Position numbers and translations under genes: made by a program. The notes below the pieces were generated by a model. It was not told the origin of the DNA, searched no databases, and saw only the letters and a list, made by a program, of their open reading frames with translations. A DNA stretch of 64,000 nt, from the NCBI RefSeq assembly GCF_025566885.1, contig NZ_JAOQJQ010000001.1, positions 620,001-684,000 of the forward strand. The letters are read 5' to 3'. Shown piece after piece: positions 41,865-49,800 of this stretch. The stretch is from Brotonthovivens ammoniilytica. Lineage in GTDB: Bacteria; Bacillota; Clostridia; Lachnospirales; Lachnospiraceae. Each line of letters begins with the position of its first letter. Position 1 is the first letter of the stretch.

Positions 41865-42276
41865 AATTCACTTTAAATATGAAGTAGACGGTGAGGATTT
41901 TACCCGGGCCGGGGAAGCCAGCAGCGATATCAAAAGTAAGTTAAAGCTGATGCAGATTCAGCCGGATATCGTCCGCAGAGTTGCCATCGCAATGTACGAG
42001 GGAGAAATTAATATGATCATCCATGCCAACGGGGGCGTCATTGATGTAGATGTATATCCGGAAAAGCTGACCATGATCTTAAAGGATTCCGGGCCCGGCA
42101 TCAAAAATATTGAACAGGCTATGGAGGAAGGCTACTCCACCGCTCCCGACGAGATTGTAAGTCTGGGATTTGGCGCAGGCATGGGACTACCAAATATGAA
42201 ACGGGCATCTGATGAAATGGATGTTTCCTCCACAGTGGGGGTGGGTACCACTGTTACAATGACAATTAATTTCTAA
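41854..42276 (+). CDS. RsbW-like GHKL ATP-binding protein (anti-sigma-type kinase)
   Basis: A 140-residue HATPase_c domain like RsbW/SpoIIAB serine kinases: an N box variant IAMYEGEINMIIHA (about 49-62), G1 box DSGPGI (about 80), and G2 FGAGMGLPNMKRASD (about 110). RsbW-type proteins phosphorylate a partner protein and are countered by SpoIIE-type phosphatases, one of which is encoded at 33165-34337. No STAS-domain antagonist or sigma factor is visible in the window. GGAGG lies 11 bases before the ATG, inside the previous gene. Confidence 0.85.
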   Translation: MENKIHFKYEVDGEDFTRAGEASSDIKSKLKLMQIQPDIVRRVAIAMYEGEINMIIHANGGVIDVDVYPEKLTMILKDSGPGIKNIEQAMEEGYSTAPDEIVSLGFGAGMGLPNMKRASDEMDVSSTVGVGTTVTMTINF

Positions 42277-42301
42277 GTGTAAATAAGGGGATGTAACTTT
42301 C

Positions 42302-43633
42302 ATGAATAAATTTTTTCACTCTGTCTATCTGAATGAAGAACGGTGCAGGGGATGTCTGAATTGTATTAAACGCTGCCCCACACAGGCAATCCGTGTACAT
42401 AATGGGCGGGCGCATATTATGAGCGAATACTGCATCGACTGCGGGGAATGTATCCGCCGCTGTCCCCATCATGCAAAAATGACCAAGCATGACAGATTGG
42501 ATATTTTAAGTCAGTATGAATACACGGTAGCTATACCGGCTCCTACACTATACAGCCAGTTTAACCATCTTTCTGATATTGATATTATTCTCACAGCACT
42601 GTTAGAGATGGGATTTGATGATGTGTTTGAAGTCAGCGGAGCAGCCGAACTTGTCTCAGAAGCCACAAGAAAATATATTCAGACTCACGAAAAACAGTGG
42701 CCGTTAATCAGCACTGCCTGTCCCACCATTGAAAGATTGATACGGGTTCGTTTTCCAAATCTCATTGATCATCTGCTGCCTATTCTACCGCCTATGGAAG
42801 CAGCCGCAATGCTGGCCCGCAAAAAGGCGCTCCGGGATTCCGGCCTGGTAAGCAGTCAGATTGGAATTATCTTCATTTCCCCCTGTCCCTCTAAGGCTAC
42901 CTTTATCCGGGAACCTCTGGGGATAGAACACAGTCATGTGGACGCAGTGCTGTCAATCAAAGATATTTATCCAGAACTGCTCTCCCACATGAAAAATGCC
43001 GAAAAAAATGTCAAACCCCTTTCCATATCCGGCAAAATCGGTGTAGGCTGGGGAATCAGCGGCGGAGAAGCTGCCGGAACACTGATCAATAATTATCTTG
43101 CTGCCGACGGCATTGAAAATGTAATTCAGGTTTTAGAAGATCTAGAAGATGAAAAGTTTCAGGCCAGGCTGGCTTTTATTGAACTGACTGCCTGCAGCGG
43201 CGGCTGTGTGGGAGGGGTTCTGACCGTTGAAAATCCGTATATTGCAAAAGCAAAAATCAAACAGCTGAATAAATACATGCAGGTATCCAAATCCAGAGCC
43301 AGCAATTTTGAAGAAGACTTTTCACCAGAAGATATTTTCTGGAACAAAGCCGTGGATTTTGAACCGGTTTACCAATTAGGCTCAAATATGACGGAAAGCT
43401 TTGCAAAATTATCTGCTGTTGAACGTCTTTTAGAAGCTCTGCCGGGTCTTGACTGCGGGGCCTGCGGGGCCCCTACCTGCCGGGCACTTGCCGAAGACAT
43501 TATTACAGGGAAAAATTCCGCCCAGGAGGAAGATTGTATTTATCTTATGAGAGATCAATACGATGCATTAAAAGCAAGTCCATTATTCAAGGAGGAAAAA
43601 AATGACCATACAGGAACTGATTGCAACAAATAA
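42302..43633 (+). CDS. Putative sensory [FeFe]-hydrogenase-like protein (group D)
   Basis: A 443-residue protein. Two [4Fe-4S] motifs (Cys15/18/21/25 and Cys44/47/50/54) precede an H-cluster-like domain: L1 STACPTI (Cys140), L2 SPCPSK (Cys195, Lys198), L3 ELTACSGGC (Cys298, Cys302). A C-terminal cluster domain uses Cys385/388/393/412 (LDCGACGAPTC). All four H-cluster ligands are present, while Ala139 replaces the proton-relay cysteine. No PAS domain is found. This matches group D, whose members are thought to sense or regulate. The 3' end overlaps the next gene by 32 bases. Confidence 0.84.
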   Translation: MNKFFHSVYLNEERCRGCLNCIKRCPTQAIRVHNGRAHIMSEYCIDCGECIRRCPHHAKMTKHDRLDILSQYEYTVAIPAPTLYSQFNHLSDIDIILTALLEMGFDDVFEVSGAAELVSEATRKYIQTHEKQWPLISTACPTIERLIRVRFPNLIDHLLPILPPMEAAAMLARKKALRDSGLVSSQIGIIFISPCPSKATFIREPLGIEHSHVDAVLSIKDIYPELLSHMKNAEKNVKPLSISGKIGVGWGISGGEAAGTLINNYLAADGIENVIQVLEDLEDEKFQARLAFIELTACSGGCVGGVLTVENPYIAKAKIKQLNKYMQVSKSRASNFEEDFSPEDIFWNKAVDFEPVYQLGSNMTESFAKLSAVERLLEALPGLDCGACGAPTCRALAEDIITGKNSAQEEDCIYLMRDQYDALKASPLFKEEKNDHTGTDCNK

Positions 43634-43952
43634 ATTTGAAATAATTAATGAAGGAACAAATCTGCAGCGTACTTTAACAGAACCGTACTGCTGTGATCTT
43701 TTAAGTATAGCTATGGGAAACGCGCCTGCAGGATGTGCCTGGTGTACCGTAATGGGAAATATGAATACCCTGGCTGTAGCATCTTTGACAGAGGCCGGAT
43801 GTGTAATTTTATGCGGAGCTGTCAATATTGATGAAAACATGAAGCTGAAGGCCCGCTCAGAAGGAATTACTCTTTTAAGAACCAAAGATGCCATCTTCCC
43901 TGCTGCTCTGTGGATCTATCAGCAGTTAAACCACCATGAAGATATCTTATGA
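43602..43952 (+). CDS. DRTGG-domain protein 2
   Basis: A 116-residue protein, a diverged DRTGG relative of the product of 41505-41864 (about the same length; CCDLLSIAMGNAPAGCAWCT aligns with the FSSDMMSDVLAYA region). GGAGG precedes the ATG by 5 bases inside the hydrogenase-like gene, so the two are coupled. It overlaps the PHP gene by 17 bases. Function unknown. Confidence 0.75.
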   Translation: MTIQELIATNKFEIINEGTNLQRTLTEPYCCDLLSIAMGNAPAGCAWCTVMGNMNTLAVASLTEAGCVILCGAVNIDENMKLKARSEGITLLRTKDAIFPAALWIYQQLNHHEDIL

Positions 43953-44649
43953 CTTTCACCTGCACTCCTGTCTGTCCCCCTGCGGCAGTGACGATATGAC
44001 CCCTGCTAATATCGCCGGTATGGCATCTATTATCGGACTTAAGGCTATCGCTTTAACAGACCACAATACCTGCCGCAACTGCCCCGCCCTCACAGAGGCT
44101 GCAAAAGACTATGGCATCAGTGTGATTCCCGGAATGGAACTTTGTACAGAAGAAGAGGTGCATGTGCTCTGCTTTTTTTCATCTCTAAATCAGGCAATGG
44201 AGTTTGACCGGTTTGTATATGAAAAGCTTCCAGATATTCCAAATAACCCTATGCTTTTTGGAAATCAGCTGATTTATAATACAAAAGACCAGGCAGAGGG
44301 CGTACTGGATAAACTGCTGATTTCTGCAGTCCCCATTAGTTTCTCAGATCTTCCCGGTATTTTAAATGGGTTTGGAGGAATTATGATACCGGCACATATA
44401 GACAAACCATCCAACAGTCTCATCAGCAATCTGGGCTTTATTCCCCCGGACAGTACCTTTAAAACGGCAGAGCTTCATGATCTTCAAAAGAAAAGTACTT
44501 TTCAAAAATCCTATCCGTATCTGGAGGGATGCCGTATTTTATGTTCTTCTGATGCCCATTATCTAAATGACATCCACGAACCGGTTTACTGGATTGATAT
44601 TCCCTCAAATAATACAGAGGAAATTTTTCGCTTCCTGTCGGGAGCATAA
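43936..44649 (+). CDS. PHP domain metal-dependent hydrolase
   Basis: A 237-residue PHP-domain protein. Metal-binding motifs are in order: FHLHSCLSPCG (His8, His10), ALTDHNT (about 39), PGMEL (about 67), PAHIDKP (about 148) and SSDAHYL (about 200). PHP proteins hydrolyse phosphoesters; here the substrate is unknown. It is the last gene of the plus-strand sensory operon and is followed directly by a family 1 repeat that may end the transcript. Confidence 0.85.
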   Translation: MKISYDFHLHSCLSPCGSDDMTPANIAGMASIIGLKAIALTDHNTCRNCPALTEAAKDYGISVIPGMELCTEEEVHVLCFFSSLNQAMEFDRFVYEKLPDIPNNPMLFGNQLIYNTKDQAEGVLDKLLISAVPISFSDLPGILNGFGGIMIPAHIDKPSNSLISNLGFIPPDSTFKTAELHDLQKKSTFQKSYPYLEGCRILCSSDAHYLNDIHEPVYWIDIPSNNTEEIFRFLSGA

Positions 44650-44658
44650 TTTTTTTTT

Positions 44659-44820
44659 AAAAAAGAATCCTGCCACGGCAGGATTCTCCGCCTGCGGCGG
44701 GTCGCTCTTGCGACATGACTCCATTCCGCCGCAGTGCGATCATCAGCGGAGCGTTTTTTTTGACTCTATAGGAATCGGTATTTTTCAGCTTTATCACAAC
44801 ACAGTATTTCCTATAGAGTC
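44659..44820 (+). repeat. Dispersed structured repeat, family 1, copy 3 (most complete)
   Basis: The best-preserved copy. Parts: A-run; perfect hairpin GAATCCTGCC/GGCAGGATTC; layered core (CTCCGC with GCGGAG, CTGCGGCGG with CCGCCGCAG, GTCGC-TCTT-GCGAC); GCG plus eight T; then a long hairpin closed by GACTCTATAGGAA and TTCCTATAGAGTC. It lies 9 bases after the PHP gene stop, in the same orientation, and its GCGGAGCG-T8 end could terminate that operon. Confidence 0.87.
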
Positions 44821-44889
44821 AAAAAGAACATTTCCAAAAAAACTTAGAGCTGTTGAAGCCTTTGGTTTTGCCGGAAATGTTCTTTTTTT
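44821..44889 (-). terminator. Terminator of proA (bidirectional)
   Basis: AAAAAGAACATTTCC (44821-44835) pairs perfectly with GGAAATGTTCTTTTT (44873-44887), a 15-bp stem. It follows the proA stop by 12 bases on the minus strand and also faces the PHP operon. Confidence 0.85.
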
Positions 44890-44901
44890 ATTTTTATACT
44901 C

Positions 44902-46146
44902 TTATGGACGTATCTGGCCGTTTCCATAAATGATATATTTGGTAGTGGTAAGCGCTGTAAGTCCCATAGGACCTCTGGCATGAAGCTTTTGGGTGCTGAT
45001 TCCAATTTCGGCTCCAAAACCAAATTCAAAACCGTCGGTAAACCGGGTGGATGCATTTACATAAACGGCTGCAGCATCCACTTCATCTAAAAACTGCTGA
45101 GCGTGATTATAATTATTGGTCACAATACATTCCGAATGTCCTGTATTATACCGGTTAATATGGTCAATTGCTTCATCAATGCCGGATACCGTTTTCATAG
45201 ATATTTTATAATCCAGATACTCTCTTCCCCAGTCTTCTTCAGCTGCCGGTAAAATTCCCTCTGCCATTTCCGAAAGATAACTGTCTGCATAAATTTCCAC
45301 CTGATGTTTCTGCAGTCTTTTGGTAAGCTCTGGCATAATCTGCGAAGCTACATTTTCATGAATCAAAAGTGATTCACAGGCATTGCAGACTCCTACTCTT
45401 TGAGTTTTTGCATTGATAATAATATCCGCAGCCATGGAAAGATCCGCTGATTCATCCACGTATACGTGACAGTTCCCAGTTCCTGTCTCAATCACCGGTA
45501 TTGTTGAATTTTCCACAACAGAGCGGATCAGACCTGCACCGCCTCTTGGGATCAGCACATCTACATACTGATTCATTTTCATAAAATCCGCTGTTGTTTT
45601 TCTGTCTGTATCCGATATGATCTGAATAAAATCCGGATCCAGATTCTGCTGTTTTAATGTCTCCCGGATACAGGAAACAATGGCAAGATTACTGTGCAGT
45701 GCATCACTTCCACCCTTTAAAATAACTACATTACCTGCTTTAAAACAAAGTCCGAAAGCATCAGCAGTCACATTTGGGCGGGATTCATATATAATTCCGA
45801 TTACCCCAAGAGGAACTCTTTTCTGCCCGATCATCAGACCGTTGGGACGTTTTTTCATCCCCAGCACTTCACCTATAGGATCCTCAAGACCTGCTATCTG
45901 CTTTAATCCTTCCGCAATCTGATCTATCCTGTCTTTGTTAAGTTTCAAACGGTCTACCAGCCCATCCGGCATCTGCTTTATGGCAGCATTCTTTAAGTCT
46001 TTTTCATTTTCTGCTAATATCACATCTGCATGTCTGCACAGCTCCCTGGCAATGGCTATCAGCGCCTGATCCTTCTGCGCGGTTTTGATTTTACAGATTT
46101 TTCGTTCTGCTTCTTTTGCTTTCTGGCAAATCTCCAACAACTGCAT
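44902..46146 (-). CDS. proA: Glutamate-5-semialdehyde dehydrogenase (gamma-glutamyl phosphate reductase)
   Basis: A 414-residue aldehyde dehydrogenase-fold enzyme of the standard ProA length, reducing glutamyl-5-phosphate with NADPH for proline synthesis. The catalytic cysteine lies in RVGVCNACESLLIH near residue 250, and FGFGAEIGISTQKLHARGPMG near 385 is the family's C-terminal motif. AGGAG precedes the ATG. Last gene of proB-DUF896-fthC-proA. Confidence 0.95.
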   Translation of the reverse strand: MQLLEICQKAKEAERKICKIKTAQKDQALIAIARELCRHADVILAENEKDLKNAAIKQMPDGLVDRLKLNKDRIDQIAEGLKQIAGLEDPIGEVLGMKKRPNGLMIGQKRVPLGVIGIIYESRPNVTADAFGLCFKAGNVVILKGGSDALHSNLAIVSCIRETLKQQNLDPDFIQIISDTDRKTTADFMKMNQYVDVLIPRGGAGLIRSVVENSTIPVIETGTGNCHVYVDESADLSMAADIIINAKTQRVGVCNACESLLIHENVASQIMPELTKRLQKHQVEIYADSYLSEMAEGILPAAEEDWGREYLDYKISMKTVSGIDEAIDHINRYNTGHSECIVTNNYNHAQQFLDEVDAAAVYVNASTRFTDGFEFGFGAEIGISTQKLHARGPMGLTALTTTKYIIYGNGQIRP

Positions 46147-46242
46147 GGTCTTATACTCCTTTCTGTTGTTTCATACAAATATTTTTCTTTGAATAAATAT
46201 TTATATTGTACCTTTTATCTGTCTTGTCTTTTGTTTCCTGTT

Positions 46243-46815
46243 TTATATCCGCCGGCTGGATACCAGCGCAATCAGATTTTTCTGGGTGCAAAGCATATCC
46301 ATAACAAGGTCATGGGGCCCAGCCGGAATATGATCTACTAACGTTTCGTCATAAGCAACACCTATTTTAAGCTTACAGGAATGACATGAAAAATACCTGT
46401 CATAGTAACCTTTTCCATATCCAATGCGGTTTCCTGACAAATCAAAAGCAAGTCCCGGCACCAGAACAACTGCCTGGTCCCATACTGCTTCTATATCAGA
46501 AACAGGCTCCATAATCTGAAACGCCCCTTTTTGCAGCTGGCCGGACAGATCGCTCACCTCCACAAAACGCATCTTTTCACCAGATACCTTTGGCAATGCG
46601 ATATGTTTTCCACAGCGGATTAAAAATTCGGTAAATTCGGTAATATCCACTTCAGAATTGACAGGAGCATAGCAGAAAAAATAATCATTTGCTCTCATAC
46701 ACTCAGAAGCCATTAAAAGCTCATTGATCTTTCTGCTGTTAGCTCTCCGCACTTCTTTTGGCAGCTGGCTGCGGATTTGAAGGGCGCTAGTTCGTATGTC
46801 CTTTTTTGTTTCCAT
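46243..46815 (-). CDS. 5-formyltetrahydrofolate cyclo-ligase
   Basis: A 190-residue enzyme making 5,10-methenyl-THF from 5-formyl-THF with ATP. The nucleotide-binding LRSQLPKEVRR-type N-terminus and the phosphate-binding GNRIGYGKGYYDRYF motif near residue 130 are visible. The start at 46815 has GGAG 6 bases upstream, inside the 3' end of the DUF896 gene, which it overlaps by 29 bases. Its place between proB and proA suggests only shared transcription. Confidence 0.92.
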   Translation of the reverse strand: METKKDIRTSALQIRSQLPKEVRRANSRKINELLMASECMRANDYFFCYAPVNSEVDITEFTEFLIRCGKHIALPKVSGEKMRFVEVSDLSGQLQKGAFQIMEPVSDIEAVWDQAVVLVPGLAFDLSGNRIGYGKGYYDRYFSCHSCKLKIGVAYDETLVDHIPAGPHDLVMDMLCTQKNLIALVSSRRI

Positions 46816-47014
46816 ACTTTTCTCCAAGATTTACAATGCTGCCATCCTCCTGCTGAACATCAATTTGATTCAGCTGTCCAACCAGATTTCTGCGAAAATC
46901 TGCAATATACTCTTTCCGAAGCAGCGCCTGCTCCTTTTTCTCTTCCATGGTCAGACCTTCCGCCTTAGATTTTTTATATAATTCATTAATTCTTGCAATT
47001 TTTATATCATTCAT
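46787..47014 (-). CDS. DUF896 domain-containing protein (YnzC-like)
   Basis: A 75-residue protein with the DUF896 core: IARINELYKKSKAEGLT, then EEKKEQALLRKEYIADFRRN. It forms a helical hairpin. B. subtilis YnzC is an SOS-region small protein of unknown role. GAGG precedes the ATG; it sits 11 bases after proB and overlaps the next gene. Confidence 0.85.
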   Translation of the reverse strand: MNDIKIARINELYKKSKAEGLTMEEKKEQALLRKEYIADFRRNLVGQLNQIDVQQEDGSIVNLGEKYGNKKGHTN

Positions 47015-47025
47015 AGCCGGTACCT

Positions 47026-47871
47026 CTAAAATCCTGTTTTTATATATTGATTCAAATCAAAATCTACATTTTTCTGACCTTTGAAAAAAGTTCCCTTAAA
47101 TTCACCTTCTATTATCTCATGGAGAATTCCAACATCTTTTCCGTTTGCAATAATCATATCCGCTCCGGAATGAACAGAGATTCTGGCAGCTGTTAACTTG
47201 GCAGCCATACCGCCGGTGCCCACATCACTCCCGGTAGTATCCTTGGCCATCTCCATATAATGTTCGTCTAACCGGTCAATCCGCTCAATTAAAACCGCAT
47301 CCGGATTGCTTCTTGGATCATCCGTATATAATCCGTCAATATCTGATAATAAAATAAGAAGATCCGCATTTGTCAGTGATGTTACAATTGCAGAAAGAGT
47401 ATCATTGTCACCGAAATGCATTTCATAAGTAGAAATGGTATCATTTTCATTGACAATAGGGATAATTCCAAGCCGGAACAATTCTTCAAAACAATTTCTG
47501 GCATTCTCTCTTGTGGTTTCATTTACCATAGTATATTTCGTCATTAAAATCTGGCTGGCAACCTGGGAGTATTCACTAAAAAGCCTCTGGTAAATCATCA
47601 TCAGACGGGCCTGCCCCACTGCCGCACATGCCTGCTTGGTGGATACTTCTGACGGCCGCTCCGTAAGACCGATGGCCCTTCTTCCCACCGCAATAGCCCC
47701 AGAGCTGACCAGACACACATCCATCCCTCTGTTTCTGAGATCACATAATTCTCTCACCAGCTTTTCCAGCTTAATTAAATCCAATTCGCCGTTATCTGCG
47801 TGTTGAAGCGAAGAAGAACCAATCTTTACTACCACTCTTTTTTTATATTTTAAATAGTCATGTAAATTCAT
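47026..47871 (-). CDS. proB: Glutamate 5-kinase (short form without PUA domain)
   Basis: A 281-residue amino acid kinase making glutamyl-5-phosphate, the first step of proline synthesis. Motifs: VVKIGSSSL near residue 14, SSGAIAVGRRAIG near 57, NENDT near 142, and GTGGMAAKLTAA near 215. The C-terminal PUA domain of many ProB proteins is absent, as is usual in clostridial short forms. Start at 47871 (GGGAG 8 bases upstream); ATG two codons earlier is too close to that site. Feedback by proline would act at the kinase domain. Confidence 0.93.
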   Translation of the reverse strand: MNLHDYLKYKKRVVVKIGSSSLQHADNGELDLIKLEKLVRELCDLRNRGMDVCLVSSGAIAVGRRAIGLTERPSEVSTKQACAAVGQARLMMIYQRLFSEYSQVASQILMTKYTMVNETTRENARNCFEELFRLGIIPIVNENDTISTYEMHFGDNDTLSAIVTSLTNADLLILLSDIDGLYTDDPRSNPDAVLIERIDRLDEHYMEMAKDTTGSDVGTGGMAAKLTAARISVHSGADMIIANGKDVGILHEIIEGEFKGTFFKGQKNVDFDLNQYIKTGF

Positions 47872-47967
47872 TTTCATCTCTCCCTTATGAATTTATACTT
47901 TATCATATATAAAAAGAAAATTCAATTTATTGATACAATAAGAAAAGGCAATAAGAAAAGATAAGAA

Positions 47968-47987
47968 AAGCCGGCAGGTTCCGGCTT
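47968..47987 (-). other. Hairpin with T-rich flank upstream of proB
   Basis: AAGCCGG (47968-47974), CAGGTT, CCGGCTT (47981-47987). On the minus strand it is followed by TTCTTATCTTTTCTTATTG, like a terminator about 100 bases upstream of proB. It could be a leader attenuator of the proline operon or a guard against antisense transcription; it also overlaps the apbE -35. Confidence 0.4.
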
Positions 47988-48014
47988 GTAGTAATTCAGG
48001 GGATATGATACACT
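47986..48014 (+). promoter_or_regulatory. Promoter of apbE
   Basis: TTGTAG (47986-47991), a 17-base spacer, TACACT (48009-48014) with TGA before it (extended -10). The nine bases TGATACACT at 48006-48014 recur at 48028-48036, 22 bases downstream. Confidence 0.55.
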
Positions 48015-48059
48015 TGGATTTAGTTTTTGATACACTCTAAGAAAGTCCGGTGATGGAAC

Positions 48060-49076
48060 ATGAACACATTGATAAAAAAATTCTTCTGCCTGTCTGCCGC
48101 ATTGCTTTTATTAATAATTCTGCCAGCAGGATGTACGCCGGCGCAGCAGTCCTACAGCAAAACAGGTACCTATTTTGATACTGTTATAAAGCTTACTGTT
48201 TATCAGTCAAAAGATGCCCGATATCTAGATGGCTGCATGGAACTGGCCGCTCATTATGAACAGCTTTTCAGCAGAACAATCAAAGACAGCGATATATCAA
48301 GAATTAACGCTGCAGAGGGAGCCTATGTGCAGGTAGACCAGGAAACCATAGATCTGATCCGGGCCGGCTTAACATACTGCCAGTTAAGCGGCGGGGTTTT
48401 TGATATTACCCTTGGAGAAGTTTCTGATTTGTGGAACTTTAAAGAACATAAGGACGGCAGCCTGCCAGATCCTGACAGCATAAAAGAGGCGGTCTCCCAC
48501 GTCAATTATAAAAACGTAAAACTTAAAGGCACAAAAGCTGCATTAACCGATCCTGATGCCAGCCTTGATCTTGGCGGAATCGCCAAAGGATATATTGCCG
48601 ACCGGATGAAGGAATATCTAGAAGATAACGGCGTATCTTCCGGAATGATTAATCTTGGCGGAAATGTAATTACCATTGGGGAAAAACCGGATGGCACCGA
48701 TTATCAGATTGCAATTCAAAAGCCATTCGATGAAAGCGGCACCCCCATAGGTTCTGTAAAAATAGATAATAAATCTATGGTTACATCCGGAACTTATCAG
48801 CGCTGCTTTGAAAAGGACGGAATCATCTATCATCATATTCTGGATCCAAAAACCGGATATCCCATAGAAAATCATCTGGAGTCAGTTACGATTATCAGCG
48901 ACCAATCAGTGGACGGAGACGGCCTTAGCACTACCTGTCTGGCTCTTGGACTGGAAAAAGGCATGGAATTAATCGAAAACACAGACCATACAGAGGCAGT
49001 TTTTATAACAGATGACGGAAAAGTCCATACAACTTCCGGTTTTGAAGATCAATACCAGTTTATACCTTATAAGTAG
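48060..49076 (+). CDS. apbE: FAD:protein FMN transferase, lipoprotein
   Basis: A 338-residue ApbE. A lipoprotein signal (MNTLIKKFFCLSAALLLLII, then LPAGC with lipidated Cys25) places it outside the membrane. The ApbE domain shows GTYFDTVIKL, LDLGGIAKGYIADRM (about 163), INLGGNV (about 198) and HHILDPKTGYP (about 260), which bind Mg2+ and FAD. It attaches FMN to Thr in proteins such as RnfD and RnfG; the rnf operon lies about 7.6 kb away, so it is the likely flavinylator. Single-gene unit, divergent from proB. Confidence 0.93.
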   Translation: MNTLIKKFFCLSAALLLLIILPAGCTPAQQSYSKTGTYFDTVIKLTVYQSKDARYLDGCMELAAHYEQLFSRTIKDSDISRINAAEGAYVQVDQETIDLIRAGLTYCQLSGGVFDITLGEVSDLWNFKEHKDGSLPDPDSIKEAVSHVNYKNVKLKGTKAALTDPDASLDLGGIAKGYIADRMKEYLEDNGVSSGMINLGGNVITIGEKPDGTDYQIAIQKPFDESGTPIGSVKIDNKSMVTSGTYQRCFEKDGIIYHHILDPKTGYPIENHLESVTIISDQSVDGDGLSTTCLALGLEKGMELIENTDHTEAVFITDDGKVHTTSGFEDQYQFIPYK

Positions 49077-49096
49077 CAGGTTTCAATTTTTCATGT

Positions 49097-49795
49097 TTAT
49101 CCGTTCAAACGGTATCCGGCTCCCCAGACGGTCTCTATAATTTGGGGATTTCTGGAGTCATCTTCTATTTTTTCACGCAGACGGTTAATATGCACGGAAA
49201 CAGTAGCTGCATCTGATACATAATCAAATCCCCATATTTTCTCAAACAGCGCCTCTTTTGAAAAAACAATATTGGGATTTTCCGCCAGAAAACATAAGAG
49301 TTCAAATTCTCTGTTGGGCAGCTTAAGCTCTCGCTCCCCTTTAAAAACTTTCCATGTCTTCGGTTCAATAACAAGATCCTGAATTATAATTCTTTCTGAT
49401 TCTTCCCTGTTTTTGTTCCTGTCTTTTGTAAGCCTGGCATAACGTTTTAAATGGGAACGCACTCTTGCCACAAGCTGGGAAGGATCAAAGGGTTTTGTAA
49501 TATAGTCATCTGCTCCAAGGCCAAGTCCGCGGATCACATCTACTGCCTCAGTTCTTGCCGTTACCATCAAAATAGGAATATCTATCTCATCCCGTATCTG
49601 ACGGCAGATATCGTATCCGCTGCATCCGGGCAGCATAATATCCAAAAGTACAAGATCGTACTTCTTCTTTCGCAGTTCTGCAATCACTAAGCTTCCATCC
49701 GAAACAATGGCTGTTTCGTATCCGTTAATTTCTAGATAGTCACTTTCCAGCTGGGCAATCTTCGCATCATCCTCCACAATCAATATGTTCGGCAT
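49097..49795 (-). CDS. OmpR/PhoB-type response regulator
   Basis: A 232-residue response regulator. The receiver domain shows VEDD (acidic pocket, residues 8-10), Asp52 as phosphoacceptor (LLDIMLPG), and Lys in TKPFDP near 104. A winged-helix DNA-binding domain (about 130-232) ends with RGVGYRLNG-like VWGAGYRLNG. It follows the kinase gene by 5 bases, the reverse of the more usual regulator-first order, and is the last gene of the seven-gene envelope operon. Confidence 0.92.
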   Translation of the reverse strand: MPNILIVEDDAKIAQLESDYLEINGYETAIVSDGSLVIAELRKKKYDLVLLDIMLPGCSGYDICRQIRDEIDIPILMVTARTEAVDVIRGLGLGADDYITKPFDPSQLVARVRSHLKRYARLTKDRNKNREESERIIIQDLVIEPKTWKVFKGERELKLPNREFELLCFLAENPNIVFSKEALFEKIWGFDYVSDAATVSVHINRLREKIEDDSRNPQIIETVWGAGYRLNG

Positions 49796-49800
49796 CCGTC

